A stretch of DNA of 56,561 bases from Oscillatoria sp. HE19RPO (GCF_024220515.1 NZ_JAMXOT010000089.1:1-56561); one strand, 5' to 3'; positions 20,501 through 29,730 are shown, counted from the stretch's first letter. Program-made: numbers and translations. Notes: a model not told the origin generated them from the letters alone.

Positions 20501-23386
20501 CGGTTAGTCGCTTATGTCGTATTACATCCCCAAGCAGAACCAAATCTCCCTCAATGGCGACAGATTCTCAAGCAACAATTGCCCGATTACATGATTCCGG
20601 CTGCTTTTGTCGTCTTAGACAGCCTGCCGTTAACCCCCAATGGCAAAATTGACCGGAAAGCCCTTCCTGCACCCAGTCGCCAAGGAAAAGAAACTCACAT
20701 TGCCCCCGTAACTCCCCTAGAACAACAGCTAACCGAAATGTGGGCGCAGGTCCTGGGGTTAGAACAAGTCGGGGTTGAGGAGAATTTCTTCGAGTTAGGG
20801 GGTCATTCCTTACTGGCAACTCAACTCCTATCCCGGATTCGTCATACATTCCAGGTAGAACTCCCCCTGCGGAGTCTGTTTGAATCGCCAACCGTGAGAG
20901 AGTTTGCACCCCGGATTCCAGGTACAACCGTAACCGCCAGCTTCCCCCTAGTGCCCGTCTCTCGGAATCAAAATTTACCCCTATCCTTTGCCCAGCAACG
21001 CTTGTGGTTCCTGGAACAATTAGAACCAGGAACGGCAACCTATAATATACCGGCAGTCCTGCGGCTGACAGGCAACCTGGATTTAGCGGCATTGGAGGCA
21101 AGTCTCAATGCGGTAATTGAGCGTCACGAAGCCTTACGGACGAGCTTTCCCGCCCTTGATGGACAACCGATCCAAGCCGTTGCGCCGCAATTGCGGGTAA
21201 ACATCGTGACGGTGGATTTGTCGGAAGTTGCCTCGGAAGACTGGGAGGCAGAGGGGGTGAAAACTGCTGTAGCAGAATCGCTTAAACCCTTTGATTTAGA
21301 ACAGCTTCCGCTGTTGCGGGTTACCCTAATTCAACATGAGGGCGATCGCCTGTTGGTTCTCGTCTTACACCACATTATTGCCGATGGCTGGTCAATGGGG
21401 GTATTGATTCGAGAAATAGCCACCCTGTATGACGCCTTTTCCACCGGAAAATCCGTAGCACTTCCGGAACTGCCCATCCAGTATGCTGATTTTGCGGTAT
21501 GGCAGCGTCATGTCTTACAAGGGGAAGTGTTGGAGAATAAGCTGGCATACTGGAAGCAGCAGTTAGGGGGAACTCTGCCGGTCCTCAACTTGCCCGGTTC
21601 TCGTCCCCAACTGCCTGCCAGCAGACGAAAAGGGGCAACCTATTCCTTCCAGATTCCGGCAGAAGTGGCCCGTGGGGTGCAGGTCCTCAGTCACCAAGAA
21701 AATGTCACCTTGTTTATGACCCTGTTGGCAGGATTCCAGACTCTCCTTTACCGCTATACTCAATGTGATGATGTGGTGGTGGGAACGGACCTCGCCAACC
21801 GCAGTCCCCTGGAAACCGAGGGGTTAATCGGATTTTTCGTAAATCTCCTCGTCTTACGCACAAATTTGTCAGGAAATCCCTCATTTCGGGACCTGTTAGC
21901 TCGGGTGAAACAAGTCACCTTAGATGCCTACGCCCATCAGGATGTTCCGTTTGAGAAATTGGTAGAAACCTTACGTCCCGATCGCCAGTCTACTGCCAAT
22001 CCCTTATTCCAAGTGCTGTTTGTCTTACAAAATGCCCCCATGCCGCCCTTACAACTGCCAGGGTTAACCCTGGAACCCGTGGCAGTGGATACCGGAATCG
22101 CCCGTTTTGATATCGCCCTATTTCTAACGGAAACTGAATCGGGAATTACGGGAAAATGGCAGTACAATGCTGACAAATTTGAAAAGGGTGCAATTGTCAA
22201 GTTTTCCCATCATTTTGTCACCTTACTCAGCAGTATTTCCACCCAACCTGATAGTCGCCTAGACGCCCTCGACTTCATTCCGGAATCCGAACGAGAACAA
22301 CAAGCTATGCAAAAACAAGCGCGTAAATCCCTGAAATTAAAAACCTTTAAAGCGGTGCAAGCGCAAACCGTGGATTTATCCCCAGAACAATTAATCAACA
22401 CCGAGTATCTAACCCCTGGGGAAACCTTTCCCCTGGTGATTACCCCCCGGGTTTCCGAACTAGATGCCGTGGAATGGGCGACGCATAACCGCGAGTTTAT
22501 CCAAACCCAGTTGCAGCAACATGGTGGCATTTTATTCCGCAATTTTGGGTTGCAAACTCCGGCGGATTTTGAACAATTTGCCCAAGGAATTTGTCCCCAA
22601 CTCTTTGGCGAATATGGAGATTTACCTCGGGAGGGAATCAGCGGTAAAGTTTATGGTTCGACTCCCTATCCAGCCGATAAAGCTATTCTCTTTCATAATG
22701 AAAGTTCTCATCTCCATTGTTGGCCCTTGAAAATCTGGTTTTTCTGTGCTCAACCGGCGCAGGAAGGGGGCGAAACCCCGATTGTGGATTGTCGGAAAGT
22801 CTACCAACATCTCAATCCTCAAATCCGGGAAAAACTAGCTCAAAAACAGTTAATGTATGTCCGGACTTTTACGGAAGGATTAGATGTCAGTTGGCAAGAA
22901 TTTTTCCATACCGACGATCGCACTTTGGTTGAAAACTACTGCAATCAAGCGGGAATTCGCTGCCAATGGTTGCCGGATAATGGATTAAGAACAGAAAAAA
23001 TTCAACCGGCGATCGCCAAGCATCCGCAGACGGGAGAATGGGTATTTTTCAATCAAATCCTGTTACATCATATTGGCTGTTTGGATGCTTCTGTGCGCGA
23101 ATCATTACTTTCTTTGTTTGGGGAAAATAAATTACCCCGCAACGTTTATTATGGAGATAGTTCGGCAATAGAAGAGGAAACCCTCGCCGAAATTGCCGCC
23201 CTCTATGAAAACCTCGCCGTCACATTTTCCTGGCAACAAGGAGATGTAGTCATGTTAGATAATATGCTGGCTGCTCATAGTCGTAACCCCTTCGTAGGAC
23301 CCCGGAAAATAGTCGTAGCAATGGGGGAAATGGTACAGCGAGCAGATATTCAATTCCCAGTCATGGAGGAAGCTCATGCACAGTAA
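14585..23386 (+). CDS. NRPS: interface-A-T-C-A(Gly)-T-C-TauD hydroxylase
   Basis: A 2933-residue synthetase. Residues 1 to about 440 are a C-like domain in which the HHxxxDG motif is replaced by LPAVCADAQS, fitting a non-condensing interface domain that docks a hydroxylase. A1 (YTSGSTGKPKG at 606) has the eye-read pocket S-S-R-D-V-A-M-G-I, lacking the usual Asp235; substrate unknown. T1 S1007. Canonical C (HHIVSDG at 1190). A2 has pocket D-I-L-Q-L-G-L-I-W, the glycine code. T2 S2075. C3 (HHIIADG at 2262). Residues about 2585-2933 are a TauD hydroxylase with H2704-N-E2706 and H2898, expected to hydroxylate Asp on the next protein. Residues about 1641-1682 of A2 derive from two inserted repeats. 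Overlaps the next gene by 11 bases. Confidence 0.94.
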   Translation: MMNEIEGFRLSPQQKQVWQLQQIDNFAYCCQGMVQIVGKCDSGILKTAIGTVIQRHEILRTTFPCLPGMTLPVQAITTGDFQWHDPLDLSPCLPEDRDSKLAAYIQEIGQQPFNWEQGPLFHAAWVSLGVEQSVLIIRLPAVCADAQSLENLGSEIATAYRAICQGETLSDEPLQYADLAEWQNQLLESPETEIGADYWRQLEVSGLGTLKLPGELEGNSYRFQPQDYAVKLSVELTEKIAQIANNYEVETQTVLLTAWLGLIQRLTGQETFTLGVLAEGRKYAELSTAIGVFAKFLPLNYSAGESATFAEILPVVHQAVAEGEKWQEYFTWETLSGLPPETAPFFPLAFEGRRQAQTHGDSQLSLTCDRPCWVGSRFNLKLSVQPDEKGLTLVFEYDTNAFQSETIHRFSNQLICLLESIITTPEKPLSQLNLLTETERHQLLVQFNATHRDYNGYQTIHQFIEERATANPDKVALIFSQETLTYSELNARANQLAGYLQQLGVNSQDLVGLYLERSLEMVVAILGILKAGAAYVPLDPAYPQERLGFMLANAQPSVLVTQANLTAELSEIPAKIVCLDGDRDAIAAQSPENATTPGGEIAYIIYTSGSTGKPKGVKISHRNLCHYVQAMGHALGIQSDDVYLHTASIAFSSSVRQLMVPLAAGATVNIATSQQRQDPLALFQEVKDRNVTVIDIVPSFWRNSTYVLSRLEAQGRSHLLANHLRLIVSASEPLRSDLPQIWRQEFQHPAQFINMFGQTETCGIVATYPIPDTLSEGIQIVPLGRPIANTQLYILDEFQQPVPIGVTGELYVGGWGVGQGYLNRPELTAEKFIPEPYHPNARLYKTGDLTRYLPDGTIEFVGRRDYQVKIRGFRIELGEIESVLSEHPPVRDAVVVAREEGGEKRLVAYVTSDRPGELGRELRQFASQRLPDYMIPSTFAVLDAFPLTPNGKVNRQALPTPEKLQGQSEAIAPRTPVEELLAGIWAQLLQRHPISRDDNFFEVGGHSLLVTQLVSQIRDTFGVELPLRSLFETPTLAQLADCIETSLAAGEKLDIPAIVPVSRTGAIPLSFSQERLWFLEGLEPGTYNSAAAVRLQGEVNIAALEESFNEIARRHDTLRTRFVEGEGCVIQEIMPEVRITLPVISCEESQVPSLAVAWVQQPFDLTQPPLVRLTLFQLQPDEFILLFVIHHIVSDGWSMGVLIQELGTIYGAYSTGRISPLPALAVQYADFVLWQRQWLNQARLGAQMDYWKRQLGGDLPGLDLPTDYPRPGVQSFRGATQSLTLPSELSEALNTLSQESGVTLYMTLLAAFQTLLYRYSGQSDIRVGTPIANRNRGEIEGLIGCFVNTLVLRTDLSGTPSFRELLGRVREVALGAYAHQDLPFEQLVEVLQPSRTLSHSPIFQVMFVLQNAPMAELELPGLRLNLLELDSKKSRFDLTLAIAQTRQGLLATLEYSTDLFEAGTISRMLGHFKTLLESAVAYPDAKISEMPMLTASEQSQLLHQWNDTAAEYPETACIHELIEAQVAKTPDTVAAVFEGQSLTYQELSDRASQLAQYLQSIGVQSNQAVALYVDRSLEMLVGLVGILKSGAAYLPLDPALPGDRLQYMLEHSQAGVILTQHHLISTLPSHQARVVCLDGIQPHPGRVGLYEQSPPARAEDAITPHPGRVGLYEQSPPARAEDLAYIIYTSGSTGRPKGVQLRHRSVVNFLTSMQKEPGLTAGDRLLAVTTLIFDIAGLELFLPLTVGACVIIASREVATDGQQLASLLDSQQVTVMQATPSTWRMLIESGWQGRPQLKILCGGEALPRLLADELCNRAGSVWNLYGPTETTIWSTLYPVTPGEGIVSIGRAVANTQIYLLDRALQPVPVGIPGDLYIGGAGLAAGYLHQPELTAEKFIPSPFADNPEVKLYKTGDVARYRPDGTLEYIGRVDNQVKIRGFRIELGEIESVLAKSPEVRQGVVIAREDIPGDTRLVAYVVLHPQAEPNLPQWRQILKQQLPDYMIPAAFVVLDSLPLTPNGKIDRKALPAPSRQGKETHIAPVTPLEQQLTEMWAQVLGLEQVGVEENFFELGGHSLLATQLLSRIRHTFQVELPLRSLFESPTVREFAPRIPGTTVTASFPLVPVSRNQNLPLSFAQQRLWFLEQLEPGTATYNIPAVLRLTGNLDLAALEASLNAVIERHEALRTSFPALDGQPIQAVAPQLRVNIVTVDLSEVASEDWEAEGVKTAVAESLKPFDLEQLPLLRVTLIQHEGDRLLVLVLHHIIADGWSMGVLIREIATLYDAFSTGKSVALPELPIQYADFAVWQRHVLQGEVLENKLAYWKQQLGGTLPVLNLPGSRPQLPASRRKGATYSFQIPAEVARGVQVLSHQENVTLFMTLLAGFQTLLYRYTQCDDVVVGTDLANRSPLETEGLIGFFVNLLVLRTNLSGNPSFRDLLARVKQVTLDAYAHQDVPFEKLVETLRPDRQSTANPLFQVLFVLQNAPMPPLQLPGLTLEPVAVDTGIARFDIALFLTETESGITGKWQYNADKFEKGAIVKFSHHFVTLLSSISTQPDSRLDALDFIPESEREQQAMQKQARKSLKLKTFKAVQAQTVDLSPEQLINTEYLTPGETFPLVITPRVSELDAVEWATHNREFIQTQLQQHGGILFRNFGLQTPADFEQFAQGICPQLFGEYGDLPREGISGKVYGSTPYPADKAILFHNESSHLHCWPLKIWFFCAQPAQEGGETPIVDCRKVYQHLNPQIREKLAQKQLMYVRTFTEGLDVSWQEFFHTDDRTLVENYCNQAGIRCQWLPDNGLRTEKIQPAIAKHPQTGEWVFFNQILLHHIGCLDASVRESLLSLFGENKLPRNVYYGDSSAIEEETLAEIAALYENLAVTFSWQQGDVVMLDNMLAAHSRNPFVGPRKIVVAMGEMVQRADIQFPVMEEAHAQ
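19508..19630 (+). repeat. Two in-frame family A repeat copies inside an NRPS adenylation domain
   Basis: Two identical 57-base segments (19508-19564, 19574-19630) lie 66 bases apart, which keeps the reading frame. Each encodes PHPGRVGLYEQSPPARAED. The DNA is the same double hairpin found in spacers at 34751 and 41444 (first stem then AGCCCGCCTGCGCGGGCT). They occupy the variable linker just before the A3 motif YTSGSTG. The corresponding linker in the paralogous Gly module of the next protein is about 22 residues; here it is about 44. Confidence 0.92.
23365..23370 (+). promoter_or_regulatory. Ribosome-binding site fixing the start of the second NRPS gene
   Basis: GGAGGA lies five bases before the ATG at 23376, inside the 3' end of the preceding gene. 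It supports the 11-base overlap of the two NRPS genes. Confidence 0.75.
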
Positions 23387-26300
23387 TCATCAAGCCGCTT
23401 TTCGGCTTTCCCCTCAACAAAAACGCTTGTGGTCCTATCAGGCAGAAAATCCAGCTTATCGCGCTCAATGTAGCGTTCTCATCTCCGGAAAGGTTGACCT
23501 AGAACGGTTACAATCTGCCATCCAAACAGTGGTGAATCGCCATGATATTTTGCGAACCCAATTTCGTCGCATCCCGGGGATGAAAACCCCGGTGATGGTG
23601 ATTGACAATCAAAGTGGGTTTCATTGGCAAACCCTTGACTTTAGCGCGGTGTCTGCTGAAGATGTCCAAGGCAAAATTCAAGCTATTTTTACCGCAGAAA
23701 AATCCATCTCTTTTGATGGGAAAAAGGATTCTCCCCTGCGAGTTTTGGCCATCACTCTAGCAGCGGATCAACTGCTGTTAATGGTTAGCCTACCGGCTTT
23801 ATGTGGGGATAATGGAACTCTCAAAAATTGGGTAACTGAAGTTAGCCTCGCCTATTCGGATAAATTAGATGATGCCTCAGAGGAAGAGGGGGTGCAATAT
23901 GTTCAATTCTCCGAATGGCAACATGAATTATTAGGGGAAGTAGGGGAATTGGAATCTGGTTTAGCCTATTGGCAACAACAAGATTTTTCTGCCTTAGAAC
24001 GGATGAAACTGCCGTTACAAAACATTACCCCTATTCAGGAACCTTTTACTCCCGAAAGTTATTCCTGGACGATTGACTCTCAAGGGGTAACCCAACTTCA
24101 AACCTTAGCGCAACAGTGGGAAATTTCTCCTGCCATCTTGTTGCTGACTTGTTGGCAGATTCTCCTCTATCGACTCACAGGGGAATCAGAAATTCTTGTG
24201 GGAACGATTTATAATATCCGCGATGATTATGAGGAATTAGAATCAGTCTTCGGACTGTTAACTCATTGCTTGCCGGTTCGTCTTCCTCTGACGCCAGAAT
24301 TGTCTTTAAAAGAAGCAGCAAATTTAACGGCAAAATCCTTGGCTGAATCGGTGGAATGGCAAGACTATGTTCATAGCGAGTCCTTAGAATTCCATCGGGT
24401 ATTCTTTCCCATTGGATTTGAGTTTATCAGCCTCCCGGAACCCCATTCTGTGGATGGAGTTTCCTTTTCTATTACTCAGCAGTCTACCCACAGTGAGCCA
24501 TTTCAAGTTAAATTAACTGTTACAGCTTCGACTGATGGATTAGAGGCTGAATTAAGTTATGATGAAAATCACTATTCAGCCGATTATATCCAGCAACTAT
24601 CCAAACAATTCGAGACCCTGCTAACTCAGGCGATCGCCCATCCCAATCAAGGCATTTTTCAGTTACCGATTCTCCCGGAACAACAGCGGCAGTTCCTCTT
24701 ACAACTGAATCAAACAGAGAAGTCTTACCCCATCAAAGAGGGGATTCATCAATTATTTGAGGAAGCAGTTAACCATACCCCGGATGCGATCGCCTTAGTC
24801 TTTGAAGAAACCCAACTCACCTATCGGCAGTTAAATCAACAAAGCAATCAACTGGCACATTACCTAAAGAAATTGGGAGTCGGTCCCGATGCCGTGGTTG
24901 GCATCTTGACCCATCGTTCTCACTTTTCCCTCATTGCCATGCTGGGGATTCTCAAAGCTGGGGGCGCGTATCTCCCCTTAGATGCCGAATTGCCATCGGA
25001 AGCTCTATCCCTGCGCTTGCAAGACATTCAGCCTGTGGCTGTAGTGACAGAACAAAGTCTATCTCATCGCTTACCAAACTGTCCTTTTGTCTGTCTGGAT
25101 GGAGAGACCCTCCAGGGAGAAAGTGCCGAAAATTTAGCCGTAAGTGTCACCGAGAACAACTTAGCTTATATTCTATTTACCTCCGGTTCGACTGGACAAC
25201 CGAAAGCGGTGGCGATCGCCCATCGGCAAATTTTGAATTACTGTTACGCCATTCAGGACCGGCTGAATTTACCCACTTCCGGGAGTTTTGCCTTAGTCTC
25301 TACCTTGTCAGCAGACTTGGGAAATACAGTAATTTTTCCAGCATTATGTGGCGGAACTTTGCATATTATTTCTAAAATGCGGTCCTCAGACCCCCAAGCA
25401 TTAGCGGTATATTTCCGGCAGCATCCCATCGACTGCCTGAAAATTGTCCCCAGTCATCTGATGGCCCTGTTAGGCGGCGATCGCCCAAGTGATATCCTAC
25501 CTCGGCATTGTTTGGTCCTGGGTGGGGAAACCGCCACTTGGGAGGCAGTCGCCACCATCCGCGAATCTGCTCCCCATTGCCGGATTTTCAACCATTACGG
25601 ACCCACAGAAACCACCGTCGGGGTCCTGACTTACGAAGTACCCCAAACCCATCCTCCCTACGCGAAAACAGTCCCTCTGGGGAGTGCCATTGCGAATACC
25701 CAAATTTATATCCTGGATCGGCATCAGCAACCTGTCCCCATTGGTGTCACCGGAGAATTGTATATTGGAGGGGCCGGAGTAGCCCGGGGTTACCTCAATC
25801 GTCCCGAACTCACTCAGGATAAATTTATCCCCAATCCCTTCCAGAATTCCCCAGAGAATCGCCTCTACAAAACCGGCGATCGCGCCCGCTATCTCCCCGA
25901 CGGGACGATTGAATTTCTGGGACGGATTGACGAACAGGTGAAAATTCGCGGGTTCCGCATTGAATTAGGGGAAATTGAAGCAGTCCTCGCCCAGCATCCC
26001 ACAGTCCGCGACACGGGGGTCACATTGCGAGAAGATGAACCGGGAAACCCCCGCCTAGTCGCCTATATAGTCCCATCTGGAAAGCTAGATAGTGAGGCAA
26101 TTCGGGAGTTTCTAGCACAACGGTTGCCGGAGTATATGATACCGACAGCATTCGTGGCGATGGACAGATTACCCCTGACTGCCAACGGTAAACGCGATCG
26201 CCGCGCCCTCCCTACCCCGGATACTCAGTTAGCAACAGCGACGGAGTATATCGCCCCGCGCACCCCGGTAGAAGCGGCGATCGCCGGGATTTGGGCGGAA

Positions 26301-29300
26301 TTGTTACATTGCCCGGATATCAGTATCCACGATGACTTTTTTGCCCTCGGAGGTCATTCCCTGCTGGCAACCCAGGCAATTTCCCGATTACGGGCCACAT
26401 TCCAGGTGGAATTACCCCTGAAAACCCTCTTTGAAGCCACCACCCTCGCGACTCTCGCCGAACGTATCGAACAGGCAATTCAGGCGGAACTCGGCTTAGA
26501 AATTCCCGCCATTGTTCCCACCTCTCGGGGTGAAACTGCGCCTCTATCCTTTGCCCAACAACGACTCTGGTTTTTGGACCGCCTCGACCCGGGCAGCCCG
26601 TCATACAACCTCCCTCGCGCCGTTAGAATTACCGGAGAACTAAATCCCACGGCGTTAGAACAGTGTTTCACAGAAATTGTGCGCCGTCACGAAATCCTGA
26701 GAACTCAATTTGTCACGGTTAACAGACATCCGGTGCAGCAGATCATCCCCGCAACTCCCTTTACCCTCCCGGTGATTGACCTGCAAGGCTTATCCCCGGA
26801 GGATTGCGAGGCAGAAGTGCGTTGTCTTACAGAAGCAGAAGCCCGTCAAGGCTTCAATTTGGAATGCGATCGCCTCCTGCGCGGTCAACTGTTACAATTG
26901 AGTGCAACCGAGTGGGTATTGCTGTTTACCCTGCATCACATTGTCTCTGATGGCTGGTCTACAGCAGTGCTAATTCGCGAACTCGCCGCCCTATATCCGG
27001 CATTTTCTGAAGGTAAGCCCTCTCCTCTGCCCGCACTTCCCATCCAGTATGCGGATTTTGCCCTGTGGCATCAAAACTGGTTACAAGGTGCGGTTCTGGA
27101 AACCCAGCTTGGGTATTGGAAACAGCAACTCGGAGGCTGTCTGCCGGTGTTGGAGTTGCCTACGGATAAACCCCGTCCCCCAGTCCAAACCTTCCGAGGG
27201 AGTAGCGAATCTCTCACCCTCCCCCATCCTTTGAGTGAGTCCCTCAAGCAGCTATCGGGGCGGCAAGGGGTTACTCTATATATGACCCTATTGGCAGCCT
27301 TCAAAACCTTGCTGTATCGTTATACGGGACAAAAAGATATTCTGGTCGGTTCTCCCATTGCCAACCGCAACCACGAGGAAATAGAACAGTCTATCGGCTT
27401 CTTTGTGAATACTTTTGTCTTACGAACGAATCTGTCAGACAGTCCCAGCTTCTGCGAACTGCTGAACCGAGTGCGAGAGGTGACCCTTGGCGCTTATGCT
27501 CATCAAGACTTACCCTTTGAAAAGTTGGTAGAAGCGTTACAGCCTGAGCGCGATTTGAGTCAGTCGCCCTTGTTCCAGGTGATGTTTATTTTCCAGAATG
27601 CTCCCGTCACTCCTTTGGAATTACCGGGTTTGACCCTGGAACCCTTAGAACATAGCAATGGTACAGCGAAATATGATTTAAGTTTGTATGTGCGAGAAAC
27701 CGATATCGGACTACAAGCCACCTGGGAATACAACACTGATTTATTTGAACCCGCCACCATTCAACGGATGCAGGGACATTGGCAAACCTTGCTGGAGGCC
27801 GTTGCCACCGCCCCCGAAACCCCGATTTCTCACCTGCCCTTGTTGACTCCTGCCGAGGAACAGCAGTTACTTGTCCAAGGGAATCAAACCCAGGCGGATT
27901 ATCCCCAAACGGCCTGCCTGCATCACTTATTCGAGGCGCGAGTCGAACGCACTCCCGATGCGGTTGCGGTAGAGTTTGCTGGGGACTGTCTGACATACCG
28001 GGAACTGAATACAAAGGCTAATCACTTAGCACATTATCTACAGGAATTGGGGGTGCAACCGAATCAGTTAGTCGGACTTTATGTTGAGCGTTCCCTAAAT
28101 ATGGTGACTGCCCTCTTAGGCATTCTCAAATCTGGCGCTGCTTATCTTCCCCTAGACCCGGCCTATCCCTCTGAACGATTAGAGTTTACTCTAGGTGATG
28201 CGGGAGTAGCTGTCTTACTGACTCACCAGCACTTAGTTTCCGGATTACCCAATCATGGGGCGGAGGTTGTCTGCTTAGATACGGATTGGGGGACCATTGC
28301 CCAATTCAGTCCGAAAAATCTTCATAGCCCAGTCCATGCGGAAGATTTGGCCTATACGATTTACACCTCCGGGTCTACAGGCAAACCCAAGGGGGTAGAA
28401 ATTCCTCATCGGGCCTTGGTCAACTTCCTCACTTCCATGCAGCGACAACCGGGATTAACGAGTGAGGATGTCCTGTTATCTGTCACCACCCTATCGTTTG
28501 ATATTGCTGCCCTAGAACTGTTCCTGCCCCTGATTGTAGGCGCTAAAATGGTTCTAGTGAGTCGAGATGTAGCAACCGATGGCATTCGGTTAGCACAAAC
28601 CCTGAATGCTTCGGGTACAACTGTCATGCAGGCAACTCCGGCTACTTGGCGATTGCTACTCGCCGCTGGATGGGAAGGTAGCAGCAGCCTGAAAATCCTC
28701 TGTGGGGGAGAAGCCCTCGACTGCGCCTTAGCCCAACAGTTGCAGGAACGTTGTGCTGAATTGTGGAATATGTACGGTCCTACAGAAACTACAATTTGGT
28801 CTCTCGTTTATCGGGTAGAACAGGTCCAGGGGATGATGCCCATTGGACGGGCGATCGCCAATACTCAGGTTTACGTCCTGGATGGCAACTTGCAACCCGT
28901 TCCCCTGGGTGTACCGGGAGAATTATATATTGGGGGGGATGGGTTAGCCCGGGGGTATCTGAACCGCCCGGACCTTACTCAGGAAAAGTTTATTCCCAAT
29001 CCTTACCAACCGGGTTCTCGCCTTTATAAAACTGGGGACTTAGTGCGATATTTGGCCGATCGCAATTTGGAATTTATCGCACGCATCGATAACCAGGTCA
29101 AACTCAGAGGTCATCGCATTGAGTTAGGGGAAATTGAAGCAGTCCTCGCACAACATCCCCAAGTGCAGCAAGTTGTAGTGGTTTTGCGGGAAAAACGACT
29201 GGTTGCGTATTGGGTGAAAGCCTTCACTGAGCTGACTTTTACCGATTTGAAAGGGTTTCTAAAAACCAAATTACCGGCCTACATGGTGCCTGCTGTCTTC

Positions 29301-29699
29301 GTGGAGTTAGAGACCCTGCCTCTCACTCCCAACGGCAAAATTGACCGCAAATCACTGCCGACACCGGACCTCACCGGACCCAAAGAAACCTGGGTAGCAC
29401 CCCGCACCCCCCTAGAACAGCAACTCGCTGAATTATGGTCGGAAGTGCTAGAAATTGAGCGGATAGGGCTGTATGACAACTTCTTTGAATTGGGGGGACA
29501 TTCCTTGCTGGCAACCCAACTGATTTCGCGAATCCGAGAAGTATTTCAGGTGGAATTACCCCTAAAAACCCTATTTGAAGCCACAACGATCGCCCAATTG
29601 GGGGAAGCAGTCGCCCAGGGACAAGCCCCGGTGAAAGTACCAGCGATCGCCCGGGCATCGCGTCAGGGACGGCAGGTGAAGCGTTCCGAATTGAACTAA
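23376..29699 (+). CDS. NRPS: interface-A(Asp)-T-C-A(Gly)-T
   Basis: A 2107-residue synthetase. The N-terminal C-like domain (1 to about 430) has LPALCGDNGT near residue 140 where HHxxxDG should be, so it is read as an interface domain. A1 pocket by eye is D-L-T-K-V-G-H-V-G, essentially the aspartate code. The TauD domain at the end of the preceding protein should hydroxylate this Asp, giving beta-hydroxyaspartate, an iron ligand. T1 S995. Canonical C domain with HHIVSDG at 1187. A2 pocket D-I-L-Q-L-G-M-I-W is glycine-like. T2 S2043. No epimerase domain. The peptide is passed to the C domain that opens the next protein. Start chosen from the GGAGGA site and the overlap with the upstream gene. 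Confidence 0.95.
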   Translation: MHSNHQAAFRLSPQQKRLWSYQAENPAYRAQCSVLISGKVDLERLQSAIQTVVNRHDILRTQFRRIPGMKTPVMVIDNQSGFHWQTLDFSAVSAEDVQGKIQAIFTAEKSISFDGKKDSPLRVLAITLAADQLLLMVSLPALCGDNGTLKNWVTEVSLAYSDKLDDASEEEGVQYVQFSEWQHELLGEVGELESGLAYWQQQDFSALERMKLPLQNITPIQEPFTPESYSWTIDSQGVTQLQTLAQQWEISPAILLLTCWQILLYRLTGESEILVGTIYNIRDDYEELESVFGLLTHCLPVRLPLTPELSLKEAANLTAKSLAESVEWQDYVHSESLEFHRVFFPIGFEFISLPEPHSVDGVSFSITQQSTHSEPFQVKLTVTASTDGLEAELSYDENHYSADYIQQLSKQFETLLTQAIAHPNQGIFQLPILPEQQRQFLLQLNQTEKSYPIKEGIHQLFEEAVNHTPDAIALVFEETQLTYRQLNQQSNQLAHYLKKLGVGPDAVVGILTHRSHFSLIAMLGILKAGGAYLPLDAELPSEALSLRLQDIQPVAVVTEQSLSHRLPNCPFVCLDGETLQGESAENLAVSVTENNLAYILFTSGSTGQPKAVAIAHRQILNYCYAIQDRLNLPTSGSFALVSTLSADLGNTVIFPALCGGTLHIISKMRSSDPQALAVYFRQHPIDCLKIVPSHLMALLGGDRPSDILPRHCLVLGGETATWEAVATIRESAPHCRIFNHYGPTETTVGVLTYEVPQTHPPYAKTVPLGSAIANTQIYILDRHQQPVPIGVTGELYIGGAGVARGYLNRPELTQDKFIPNPFQNSPENRLYKTGDRARYLPDGTIEFLGRIDEQVKIRGFRIELGEIEAVLAQHPTVRDTGVTLREDEPGNPRLVAYIVPSGKLDSEAIREFLAQRLPEYMIPTAFVAMDRLPLTANGKRDRRALPTPDTQLATATEYIAPRTPVEAAIAGIWAELLHCPDISIHDDFFALGGHSLLATQAISRLRATFQVELPLKTLFEATTLATLAERIEQAIQAELGLEIPAIVPTSRGETAPLSFAQQRLWFLDRLDPGSPSYNLPRAVRITGELNPTALEQCFTEIVRRHEILRTQFVTVNRHPVQQIIPATPFTLPVIDLQGLSPEDCEAEVRCLTEAEARQGFNLECDRLLRGQLLQLSATEWVLLFTLHHIVSDGWSTAVLIRELAALYPAFSEGKPSPLPALPIQYADFALWHQNWLQGAVLETQLGYWKQQLGGCLPVLELPTDKPRPPVQTFRGSSESLTLPHPLSESLKQLSGRQGVTLYMTLLAAFKTLLYRYTGQKDILVGSPIANRNHEEIEQSIGFFVNTFVLRTNLSDSPSFCELLNRVREVTLGAYAHQDLPFEKLVEALQPERDLSQSPLFQVMFIFQNAPVTPLELPGLTLEPLEHSNGTAKYDLSLYVRETDIGLQATWEYNTDLFEPATIQRMQGHWQTLLEAVATAPETPISHLPLLTPAEEQQLLVQGNQTQADYPQTACLHHLFEARVERTPDAVAVEFAGDCLTYRELNTKANHLAHYLQELGVQPNQLVGLYVERSLNMVTALLGILKSGAAYLPLDPAYPSERLEFTLGDAGVAVLLTHQHLVSGLPNHGAEVVCLDTDWGTIAQFSPKNLHSPVHAEDLAYTIYTSGSTGKPKGVEIPHRALVNFLTSMQRQPGLTSEDVLLSVTTLSFDIAALELFLPLIVGAKMVLVSRDVATDGIRLAQTLNASGTTVMQATPATWRLLLAAGWEGSSSLKILCGGEALDCALAQQLQERCAELWNMYGPTETTIWSLVYRVEQVQGMMPIGRAIANTQVYVLDGNLQPVPLGVPGELYIGGDGLARGYLNRPDLTQEKFIPNPYQPGSRLYKTGDLVRYLADRNLEFIARIDNQVKLRGHRIELGEIEAVLAQHPQVQQVVVVLREKRLVAYWVKAFTELTFTDLKGFLKTKLPAYMVPAVFVELETLPLTPNGKIDRKSLPTPDLTGPKETWVAPRTPLEQQLAELWSEVLEIERIGLYDNFFELGGHSLLATQLISRIREVFQVELPLKTLFEATTIAQLGEAVAQGQAPVKVPAIARASRQGRQVKRSELN

Positions 29700-29730
29700 G
29701 GGTATAAGGTAACATTCAGGAGAGGGTGCA

